A stretch of 64,000 nucleotides of DNA, from NCBI GenBank assembly GCA_038228295.1, contig JBBRPH010000017.1, positions 1-64,000 of the forward strand, given 5' to 3'. Positions within the stretch are counted from its first letter, which is position 1. Each line of letters starts with the position of its first letter. This DNA is from JAICKM01 sp038228295. Its GTDB lineage: Bacteria > Chloroflexota > Chloroflexia > QHBQ01 > JAICKM01. The translations under genes and the position numbers were made by a program. Positions 17,862 to 24,811 of the stretch are shown here, piece by piece. The notes beneath the pieces were generated by a model that did not search any database, was not told the DNA's origin, and saw nothing but the letters and a program-made list of their open reading frames with translations.

Positions 17862-18743
17862 TTAGTCCGGCTCCAGCGGCGTTTCACTAGCCATAATCAT
17901 TGCCAGCACCTGTCCGTTGGTGCGGATGGTAGTTGTGAAGGGGTGATCCGGGCCGTGAGTCGCTTCGGCGATGGCGAGGGCGCGTTGCAGGAGCGGCTGC
18001 GCGCTTGCCCAATCGCCTTGTTGCAGGCATAGCCCGGCTAAGGTGTGCAGACTGCCGGCGACTTCGGGATGGTCCGGCCCGAATGCGCTCTCGTTGATCG
18101 CCAGGGCACGCTCGTATAAGCGACGAGCGGTAGTGAGGTCGCCTTGTGCTGCCCGTAGGCCCGCTAAGTTGTGGACGCAGACCGCTGTTACGGCGTCGTC
18201 CGGCCCTCGAGCTTGCTCATAGATCGCCAATGCTTGCTCATAAAGCGGCTGGGCTGCCGCCAACCGGCCCTGGCTTTTGTGCAGATACCCCAGGTTGTTG
18301 AGACTTTCCGCTGTCAGGGGGTGGGTGTGGCCGTAGGCGGCGGTGCGGATCGTCAACGCTTGTTCGAGCAACGGCTGGGCGGTAGCGACCTCGCCTTGCT
18401 GTTGCAATAGCCAAGCCAAATTATCAAGAATCAGGGCAGTGTCGGGATGGGTCGGTGTATAGTCGGCGCGTAAGCGCAAGGCGCGCTCCAATAGCCGCCG
18501 GGCCGCCGCCAAATCGCCGACCTCCTGCCACAACAAGCCGAGCGCATTGAGCGTGGCCGCCTGAGCCGGGATGTCTGCCTGCTGTTCGTGAATCGTTAGT
18601 GCCCGTTCCAAGATATCGTGCGCCCCGGCCGGGTCGCCGGCGGCTTGGCGGGCGGCGGCTTCAGCGATCCAGTACGCCGCCGGGTCGGCAGCGGCCTCGG
18701 CGGATGGAGGTGCTATAGCCGGGTCATCAGCAGACAGAGACAT
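17862..18743 (-). CDS. Kinesin-light-chain-like TPR protein
   Basis: A 293-residue protein made almost only of six 42-residue tetratricopeptide repeats of the TPR_10/TPR_12 kind, each with LNNLG(Y/L)L...QG.L..AQPL.EQALAI and a short Thr/Gly-His-Pro-Asp spacer. There is no signal peptide or TM segment, so it is likely a cytosolic scaffold; the partner is unknown. Its start lies inside the end of the upstream IMPACT gene (17-nt overlap) with AGGAGAG before the ATG, so the two are probably co-transcribed. Confidence 0.88.
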   Translation of the reverse strand: MSLSADDPAIAPPSAEAAADPAAYWIAEAAARQAAGDPAGAHDILERALTIHEQQADIPAQAATLNALGLLWQEVGDLAAARRLLERALRLRADYTPTHPDTALILDNLAWLLQQQGEVATAQPLLEQALTIRTAAYGHTHPLTAESLNNLGYLHKSQGRLAAAQPLYEQALAIYEQARGPDDAVTAVCVHNLAGLRAAQGDLTTARRLYERALAINESAFGPDHPEVAGSLHTLAGLCLQQGDWASAQPLLQRALAIAEATHGPDHPFTTTIRTNGQVLAMIMASETPLEPD

Positions 18744-19371
18744 CGGGACTCTCCTGGTTTAATTCGATCAACTGCGCCTGGCCGGCGGTGGCCTCGCGCA
18801 GCGCGGTCGTAAACGCGGGCGCGTGCCGGCTGGGCAAGCGGATCGCCAGCGTGACGGTTTCGGCAAACGTTTCGTCTATTATCGCGCCCGCCTGCGCGTC
18901 AGCCAACCGTGTGGTGATCTCGTAGGCACTGTATGGCACTGTTACACGCAGAACGACGTGTGCGATCTTTTCCGCACGCGGTAAGGCAGCCAGCACCGCT
19001 TTGGCTGCATCACCGTAGGCGCGTACTAGGCCGCCGGTGCCTAGCAGCGTGCCGCCGAAGTAGCGGGTGATAACAACTGTCACATCGCCCAGGCCGCTGC
19101 CGCGTAATACCGCCAGCACTGGTCGGCCCGCAGTGCCGGGCGGCTCGCCTGCATCACTCTGCCCCTCGGTCGTCGTGGCCCCGTGGCCGATGCGGTAGGC
19201 ATAGACGTGGTGCGTCGCTTCGGGCAGTGCCAAGCGGATTTCAGCCAGGAAAGCCCGCGCCGCCTCAACCGTAGCGGTGGGAGCCGCCTGGGCCAGGAAG
19301 CGTGAATTGCTCACCCGCAACTCGGCAGCCGCACGCGCTGTCGGAACGATGTGGGGTAGCGGATCGGTCAT
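18727..19371 (-). CDS. yigZ: IMPACT/YigZ family protein
   Basis: A 214-residue protein with the N-terminal UPF0029/IMPACT domain: SRFLAQAAP, H-V-YAYRIG, the DAGEPPGTAGRP signature at about residues 75-86, DVTVVITRYFGGTLLGTGGLVRAYG. The C-terminal DUF1949-type ferredoxin-like part follows (VTVPYSAYEIT). The family is linked to translation control in eukaryotes; the bacterial role is unsettled. GGAGG at 19376-19380 favours ATG 19371 over the in-frame ATG at 19407. It overlaps the TPR gene downstream. Confidence 0.92.
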   Translation of the reverse strand: MTDPLPHIVPTARAAAELRVSNSRFLAQAAPTATVEAARAFLAEIRLALPEATHHVYAYRIGHGATTTEGQSDAGEPPGTAGRPVLAVLRGSGLGDVTVVITRYFGGTLLGTGGLVRAYGDAAKAVLAALPRAEKIAHVVLRVTVPYSAYEITTRLADAQAGAIIDETFAETVTLAIRLPSRHAPAFTTALREATAGQAQLIELNQESPDVSVC

Positions 19372-19578
19372 AGCGCCTCCGCCGGCAGTGGGTTGGGTAA
19401 GGGCCACCGACGACGCAACATTATACCATAGCGTTCTGCAATTACATATCCCTCTAGGAGCGCCCTAACGACGAGAAAGCGGGGAGTGTTATTGGACTTG
19501 GCAACAATTCGCGATGCAATACGTTACCTCTATTAAGAGGTGCAGTGGTAGGACTAGGGCAGCAATAGAGGAGGCAAT

Positions 19579-19881
19579 ATGGACGATTCTACGCAAGGCG
19601 GCGCACGGGGCGCGCAGTACACCGATGACCACGGCGAATTGCGGGGCATGGAGCAGGGGGTAGACTCATTGGGCACCCCAGCCGCCGGCGCGGGCGCCGA
19701 CGCCCGTGAGTCATCATCCCCACCGACCGACAACGCGCCGCGCACTCTGGCCGGCTCCGCGCCGCCCGCGTTCCTCTATGCGAGCGACGGCGGCGAACAA
19801 ACCGCAATCGAACAAGGCGTGCAACTGACCGAAGAGGGCGAACAGCAGGCACGTGGCGGGGGTAGCGACGCGACGGACTGA
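19579..19881 (+). CDS. Small acidic, probably disordered protein of unknown function
   Basis: A 100-residue ORF rich in Asp, Glu, Gly, Ala, Pro and Ser (MDDSTQGGARGAQYTDDHGE...), with no recognised domain, TM segment or signal peptide. It contains two related phrases, GMEQGVDSL and AIEQGVQLTEEGEQQ. AGAGGAGG lies 5 nt before the ATG, a strong ribosome-binding site that supports expression. Its last 29 nt overlap the start of the EamA transporter gene in another frame, suggesting coupling. I do not recognise a family. Confidence 0.65.
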   Translation: MDDSTQGGARGAQYTDDHGELRGMEQGVDSLGTPAAGAGADARESSSPPTDNAPRTLAGSAPPAFLYASDGGEQTAIEQGVQLTEEGEQQARGGGSDATD

Positions 19882-20803
19882 CTCACCTACTGATGGTGCC
19901 CCTACCTGGTCGCACCGCCGCTTTGTGGTAGACGGTCTACTGGCGCTGGTTACGCTGATCTGGGGCGGCACTTTTCTGTTGGTGCAAGCGAGTGTGCGCC
20001 TGACTGGGCCGTTCGAGTTTTTAACCCTGCGCTTTGGCCTCGCAGCACTGGCGCTGGTCGTGATTTTCCCGCGCCGCTTGCGACGGTTGACCCATCATGA
20101 TCTGGCGGCCGGCGCAACTATCGGTGGGTTTCTGTTCGGGGGTTATGCGCTACAAACCCTGGCCTTGCAGCAGACGCTTAGTTCGCGCGTGGGATTCCTG
20201 ACGGGACTGAATGTAGTCTTTGTGCCGCTGCTGGTCTTGGGTGTGCTACGCCGGCGGGTTCGCGTCGGTGCGATGATCGGTGTGGCCCTGGCAGCGCTGG
20301 GTCTCGCCTTCCTCGCGCTGGGCACGCACCTGGACTTCACCTTTGGCCCCGGCGAATGGGGGGCGTTGAGCTGCGCGGTCAGTTTCGCCTGTCAGGTGGT
20401 GGCGACCTCGCACTTTGCGCCGCGCGCCGAGGCGACCAACCTGGCCCTCGTGCAAATTCTTACCACGGCGATCCTGAGTGCCGTGGTAGCGCCGTTGGTC
20501 GGCGAACAATGGGCTTGGCCTGCGCCGGAGGTTTGGGGATCCGCCGCGTTTCTCGGTTTGGTCGCTACGGCCTTCGCCTTGGTGGTGGTGAACCGCGTGC
20601 AGCAGTTCACCAGCAGCACGCACGCAGCCCTAATCTACGCGCTAGAACCAGTGTTCGCGGGCCTGTTTGGCCTGTTCGCGGGCGAATCCTTACGCGCTTC
20701 GGCCTGGGTTGGGTGCGCGCTGATCTTTGCCGGCATGGTGGTGTCGGAGGTGCCGTTCGGCGATTGGCGGCGCGCGGTCACTCCCGAATCCGAGCCGCCG
20801 TAA
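19853..20803 (+). CDS. EamA/DMT-superfamily transporter
   Basis: A 316-residue protein with ten predicted TM segments in two EamA halves: LALVTLIWGGTFLLVQASVRLTGPFEFLTLRFGLAALAL near the start, and ALIYALEPVFAGLFGLFAGESL near the end, a standard second-EamA signature. Such proteins export amino acids or other metabolites; the substrate is not predictable. The start is taken as GTG 19853, inside the preceding small ORF; the first about 25 residues are hydrophilic, so a start further in is possible. It converges with coxE, 4 nt away. Confidence 0.9.
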   Translation: MAGVATRRTDSPTDGAPTWSHRRFVVDGLLALVTLIWGGTFLLVQASVRLTGPFEFLTLRFGLAALALVVIFPRRLRRLTHHDLAAGATIGGFLFGGYALQTLALQQTLSSRVGFLTGLNVVFVPLLVLGVLRRRVRVGAMIGVALAALGLAFLALGTHLDFTFGPGEWGALSCAVSFACQVVATSHFAPRAEATNLALVQILTTAILSAVVAPLVGEQWAWPAPEVWGSAAFLGLVATAFALVVVNRVQQFTSSTHAALIYALEPVFAGLFGLFAGESLRASAWVGCALIFAGMVVSEVPFGDWRRAVTPESEPP

Positions 20804-20807
20804 CTCC

Positions 20808-22085
20808 CTACGTGTTTTGCCGCCGGGCCGGACGCGTGGGCGGGATGTGGCTCAACAGATCCGCCAGTGCTTCTAGGCTGCGGAGGTTGTGGGCCGGCAG
20901 GAAATCGTCAATATAGGGCAGGGCGGCAACCATGCCGCGTGTGAGCGGCTGATAGCCGGCCAGTCCGAGCAGCGGGTTGAGCCAGATCAGGCGGAAAGCC
21001 ATGCGTTGCAAATGGGCCATCTCGCCGCCCAGCAGCGCCGGGTCGCCGCGATCCCAACCGTCGCTGATGATGCAGACCACCGCGCCCTGGCCCAGCATCC
21101 GTCGCGCCCAACCGGTGTTGAAGGCGCGCAGGGTCGCGCCGATGCGTGTGCCGCCCGCCCAATCGGGTACGGCTTGGCCCACTTCGGCCAGCGCCGCATC
21201 CACGGATCGGGCGCGCAGGGGGCGGGTGACGCGCGTCAGCCGGGTGCCGAAGACAAACACCTCCACGCGGCGCAGGCCGTGGCTCACCGTATAGAGGAAG
21301 TGTAGCAACAGGCGCGTGTAGGCGGCCATGGAGCCGCTGATGTCGCAGATCAGGACCAGCGGGCGGGGCTTGCTGCGTGGCCCGCGCCAAGCCAACCGAA
21401 ACGGCACACCGCCGGTTCGCAGCGCGCCGCGCAAGGTGGGGCCGAGATGCAGCCGCCGCCCGCGTCGCGCCGCCGCCAGCCGCCGGGTGCGCCGTTGCCC
21501 CGGCTGCCACTGCCAGCCGGCGATCAGGGCACGGGCGCGGGCGATCTCCTCGTCGCTGAACTCAGCAAAGTCGCGTTGCCGCAGCCGTTCGTCGGCGCTG
21601 TAGAGCAGCACCCGCTCTGGCTGCGGTGCCTCGTCCAACGGATCGCCGTCCCCACTGGGCGCGTCTAGCGCCGTCCAGCGATCTACGCGGATCGGCGGTG
21701 CATGGGGATCGCTGGTTTGCCCGCCCAGTGGTTGGGCCGGCGGTTCGCCCTGTGTTTCGGGCCGGAGTGCAGCGGAGTCCGAGGGGATGATCATCTGGCG
21801 GGTGCGGCCCCAGAACTGGCGGAAGATCACGTCGAAGCGCGGCCACTCGTCATGGCGGGCACAGAGCAGCGCCCGCGCCACGAGGTACACTGTCTCGCGG
21901 TCGCTCCAGTCCCACTCCGACGCGCTTAGTACCGCCAGCAGATCGCGCACTTGCCCCGCAGTGGTCGCCACCCCGTTGCGGCGCAGCAAGCGGCCAAAGT
22001 CCACCCAGCGGCGCATCTGCTGGTCGCCTACATCGTGCCCAGTCTGTAGTGGGGTCAAGCCGTTGCCTTCGGCGTAGCCACTCAC
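20808..22085 (-). CDS. coxE: CoxE-like VWA-domain protein
   Basis: A 425-residue member of the CoxE/DUF58-like VWA family that works with a MoxR AAA+ ATPase (CoxD) in maturing the molybdenum hydroxylase active site. The N-terminal part has WVDFGRLLRRNGVATTAGQV; the C-terminal VWA domain has the MIDAS motif DISGSM in LVLICDISGSMAAYTR, GGTRIGATL and IISDGWDRGDP. The gene begins at GTG 22085, overlapping the stop of the HigA-like gene by GTGA, and it is the last gene of the cox operon. In other cox operons coxE directly follows coxD; here two extra genes separate them. Confidence 0.9.
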   Translation of the reverse strand: MSGYAEGNGLTPLQTGHDVGDQQMRRWVDFGRLLRRNGVATTAGQVRDLLAVLSASEWDWSDRETVYLVARALLCARHDEWPRFDVIFRQFWGRTRQMIIPSDSAALRPETQGEPPAQPLGGQTSDPHAPPIRVDRWTALDAPSGDGDPLDEAPQPERVLLYSADERLRQRDFAEFSDEEIARARALIAGWQWQPGQRRTRRLAAARRGRRLHLGPTLRGALRTGGVPFRLAWRGPRSKPRPLVLICDISGSMAAYTRLLLHFLYTVSHGLRRVEVFVFGTRLTRVTRPLRARSVDAALAEVGQAVPDWAGGTRIGATLRAFNTGWARRMLGQGAVVCIISDGWDRGDPALLGGEMAHLQRMAFRLIWLNPLLGLAGYQPLTRGMVAALPYIDDFLPAHNLRSLEALADLLSHIPPTRPARRQNT

Positions 22086-22393
22086 CGGCTGGCGGGTGGG
22101 GCGGCCCCTAGTGGTTGCCGCGGTGTAATGCGCGCGATTTGCGCCCCAACGAGTTGCTCGGCGCGCCGCAGTTCATACGATTTTTGTAAGTTCAGCCAAA
22201 AATCAGGGCTGGTGCCCATCCACTTCCCTAAGCGTAAGGCGGTGTCGGCGGTAATGGCGCGACTGCCCTTGAGTATCTGGGTCATGCGATTGGGCGGCAC
22301 ATGGATGGCGTGGGCTAACTCGGTCGCGGTGATACCTAATTCCGTCAGCTCATCGGCTAGTATTTCACCAGGATGGATTGGTGGTTGGGTCAT
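22082..22393 (-). CDS. higA: HigA-like XRE-family regulator
   Basis: A 103-residue helix-turn-helix protein of the HigA/VapI type: HPGEILADEL-ELGITATELAHAIHVPPNRMTQILKGSRAITADTALRLGKWMGTSPDFWLNLQKSYELR (family landmarks HPGEIL, RAITADTALRL, SPDFWLNLQ). In toxin-antitoxin pairs HigA follows a RelE-like HigB; no HigB-like ORF is seen beside it. Instead its stop overlaps the coxE start by 4 nt, so it is translated with the cox genes. GGAGAT precedes the ATG. It may regulate the operon or be a leftover antitoxin captured by it; both are inference. Confidence 0.88.
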   Translation of the reverse strand: MTQPPIHPGEILADELTELGITATELAHAIHVPPNRMTQILKGSRAITADTALRLGKWMGTSPDFWLNLQKSYELRRAEQLVGAQIARITPRQPLGAAPPASR

Positions 22394-22478
22394 AACTGGG
22401 ATCTCCGTTTAGTGATAATCCACAATTGCTTAGTCCTAATGCTATTAACCGGGGAATTTTTCAAGGTATCTTGCTCCC

Positions 22479-22895
22479 TCACGTAGGACGGAATTCTTCA
22501 ATATACCTTGCTTCCCCAATTAGGGTCAGCGTTACTGAATACGCTTGAACAACAACTCCGCTGATAGTGCTAAATACCAAATCGAGTTCAACCGGTCCTT
22601 CATAGTTGAGTGGTATGGGAATCTCATTATCCAGTAATTGATCAGCGAGTTTAAGGTGTCCCTTCCAGATATTTTGGGGTACTTGTAGTAAGCGACTAGT
22701 GACAGTTGCTCCTGTGAATTTCAATTCCGCCTTTTGGATCCATCCAGTTCCTGCATCTACACCAGGCCGGCCTGTAGAGCGATGGATGTAGGCTGGGGAA
22801 AAAGAAATTACCACCTCTGCATCGCCCTTCACGGTAATCTCCGCAACCTCTGAATCATGCAATTCAATAATGCTGTTCGATATAATTGAATCCAT
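22479..22895 (-). CDS. Conserved-looking hypothetical protein of lower GC
   Basis: A 138-residue protein (MDSIISNSIIELHDSEVAEI, AYIHRSTGRPGVDAGTGWIQ) that looks largely beta-stranded and has no signal peptide, TM segment or catalytic motif I recognise. Base composition is clearly lower in GC than the flanking cox genes across about 22400-22980, which suggests recent transfer. No good ribosome-binding site lies close to the ATG. It sits between coxD and the HigA-like gene on the same strand. I cannot assign a function; an immunity-type or binding role would be a guess. Confidence 0.65.
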   Translation of the reverse strand: MDSIISNSIIELHDSEVAEITVKGDAEVVISFSPAYIHRSTGRPGVDAGTGWIQKAELKFTGATVTSRLLQVPQNIWKGHLKLADQLLDNEIPIPLNYEGPVELDLVFSTISGVVVQAYSVTLTLIGEARYIEEFRPT

Positions 22896-22979
22896 CGTCT
22901 ATGGCAGTCTCCAGTAAGCTCCAAATGCTGCCTGCACATCCAACTGTGGCGCTAGATACTCGCTGCACCCGCAACCCAG

Positions 22980-23936
22980 CTACGTCTTGACCAGCGTCGT
23001 CAAGTCGGCCTGCACGCGCTCAATGTCCTCTTGGTGTTTGAGCAGCACGCCGAGCGTGTCGCGGACCGTGTCTACCGTTAGGGTCTGCTGCTCCAGCGCC
23101 AGGAGGGCGGCGGCCCAGTCAAGCGTTTCGGCTAGGCCGGGCAGCTTGTAGAGGTCGCGGTGCCGTAACTCCTGCACGAGGGCGACGATGCGGGCGGCGA
23201 GGGCGGCGGGTAGGTCGGGCAGGCGACTGGCGAGGACGGCGAGTTCTTTGTCGGGGGTGGGGTAGTCGATCCAGTGGTAGACGCAGCGCCGGCGCAGCGC
23301 ATCGTGGATTTCGCGCGTGCGATTGCTGGTGATGATCACGGCGGGCGGTTGGGTGGCCTGGAAGGTGCCGACTTCCGGCACTGTAACCTGAAAATCGGCT
23401 AACAGTTCGAGCAGGAAAGCCTCAAACTCTTCGTCGGCGCGATCCAGTTCGTCAATCAGCAGCACCGGGCGACCGGGACCGGGGTAGGTCACGGCGGCCA
23501 GCAGCGGGCGCTGGATCAGGAACTCCGGCCCGAACAGGTGCGCTGTGTCCAGCGTCGCGGCCTGCCCCCCGGCTTCCAGCAGCCGAATCTGCATCATCTG
23601 GCGGGCATAGTTCCACTCATAGACGGCGGTGGAGATGTCCAGCCCTTCGTAGCATTGCAGCCGGATCAGCGGCGTACCGGCCAGCGCGGCCAGCGTGCGC
23701 GCCACGGCGGTCTTGCCCACGCCGGCCTCGCCTTCGAGAAACAGCGGCTTAGGCAAGCGCCAACTCAGGTAGAGCGCCGTCGCCAGCGGCCGGCCGGCGA
23801 TGTAGCCGTGCGCGGCCAGCGCCGCATCGAGCGCCGGGATCGAGTCGAACGGCGACCCGGCGCTAGTAGGCGCAACCGGCTCCCAGCCGGTCGGCGCAAC
23901 GGCGGCTCCGACCGGCTGGGGAGTCGGGTCACTCAT
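22980..23936 (-). CDS. coxD: MoxR-family AAA+ ATPase, CoxD-like
   Basis: A 318-residue ATPase with Walker A GEAGVGKTAVAR, Walker B VLLIDELDRADEEFEAFLLELL, sensor 1 TSNRTREIHDALRRRCVYHWIDYP, as in CoxD/NorQ/MoxR. CoxD-type proteins with CoxE help build the Mo/Cu-type active site of CO dehydrogenase in aerobic carboxydotrophs. The first about 30 residues are a variable Pro/Ala-rich leader. Its ATG overlaps the coxM stop by 4 nt, so it is coupled to the structural genes. Confidence 0.92.
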   Translation of the reverse strand: MSDPTPQPVGAAVAPTGWEPVAPTSAGSPFDSIPALDAALAAHGYIAGRPLATALYLSWRLPKPLFLEGEAGVGKTAVARTLAALAGTPLIRLQCYEGLDISTAVYEWNYARQMMQIRLLEAGGQAATLDTAHLFGPEFLIQRPLLAAVTYPGPGRPVLLIDELDRADEEFEAFLLELLADFQVTVPEVGTFQATQPPAVIITSNRTREIHDALRRRCVYHWIDYPTPDKELAVLASRLPDLPAALAARIVALVQELRHRDLYKLPGLAETLDWAAALLALEQQTLTVDTVRDTLGVLLKHQEDIERVQADLTTLVKT

Positions 23937-24811
23937 GCGCGCGCTCGTTGGGCGGCCAGGCGGATCGCCCGGCGGGCAACGACCGTGACCATGTGCTTGC
24001 GGTAGTCCACCGAGCCGTGCAGGTCTTCCATCCAGTCGCCGTCATGGCCGGCGAACAGGCCCGCCGCGTGGTCAATCACCCCGTTGCCGGGATCACCGCC
24101 TAGCAACGCGGCTTCGGCATCTGCGGCGCGGAATGGGGTCGCGGTCGCCCCGGTCACGCCCAGTGTCGCTTGCGCGATCTTGCCGTCCGCGCCCAGCGTG
24201 ACCACGGCGGCCACGCCGACCAGCGCATAGTGCGAGGCTTTGTTGCGTAACTTGACATACGCTGTGCCACTCTGCGCCGCTTGGGCGGGAACATGGATTT
24301 GGGTGAGGATCTCGCCCGCTTGCAGGTCGGTCGTCAGCATGGCGGTGAAAAAGTCGGCCGCCTTGATGCGCCGCGTCGCGCCGCCGCTGCCCGCGACCTC
24401 TAGCTCCGCGTTGAGGGCCAGGGCCGCTGCGGGCAGGTCGGCGGCGGGATCGCCGTGGGCCAAGCTGCCGCCGAGGGTGCCCCGGTTTCGCACCTGGGCA
24501 TCGCCGACCTGCGCCGCGCATTCCGCCAGCAAGCGCAGACCGCCGCCGGGGTTAGCCGCCTGGGTCAGGGCATTATACGTGGTCATCGCGCCGATGCTCA
24601 CCGCGCCGTCCGCGCCGGCTTGGATGCCACGCAACGCGCCGATGCGCCCCAGGTCTACCAACAGGCCCGGCTCGGCCAAGCGCAGCTTCATCAGCGGGAT
24701 GAGGCTGTGCCCGCCGGCCAGGATTTTGGCCTCCTCGCCGTGTTGGGCCAGCAGGGCCAGGGCTTCGTCTAGGCTGCTGGGTGCCGCGTAGTCAAACTCC
24801 TTGGGGATCAT
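23933..24811 (-). CDS. coxM: FAD-binding medium subunit of a molybdenum hydroxylase (CoxM-like)
   Basis: A 292-residue flavoprotein passing electrons from the 2Fe-2S subunit to the acceptor. FAD motifs are AGGHSLIPLMKLRL (about residues 32-45) and the pair TIGAM-like SIGAMTTYNAL and NRGTLGGSLAHGDPAAD; the C-terminal CO-dehydrogenase flavoprotein domain follows (SHYALVGVAAVVTLG). ATG 24811 overlaps the coxL stop (ATGA) and its own stop overlaps the coxD start, so translation of L, M and D is coupled. Confidence 0.94.
   Translation of the reverse strand: MIPKEFDYAAPSSLDEALALLAQHGEEAKILAGGHSLIPLMKLRLAEPGLLVDLGRIGALRGIQAGADGAVSIGAMTTYNALTQAANPGGGLRLLAECAAQVGDAQVRNRGTLGGSLAHGDPAADLPAAALALNAELEVAGSGGATRRIKAADFFTAMLTTDLQAGEILTQIHVPAQAAQSGTAYVKLRNKASHYALVGVAAVVTLGADGKIAQATLGVTGATATPFRAADAEAALLGGDPGNGVIDHAAGLFAGHDGDWMEDLHGSVDYRKHMVTVVARRAIRLAAQRARA

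Noticed and set aside
22082..22895. A HigBA-type toxin-antitoxin pair formed by the HigA-like gene and its upstream neighbour
   Set aside because: The 138-residue neighbour has none of the RelE/HigB features and is longer than HigB; the HigA-like gene is coupled to coxE instead.
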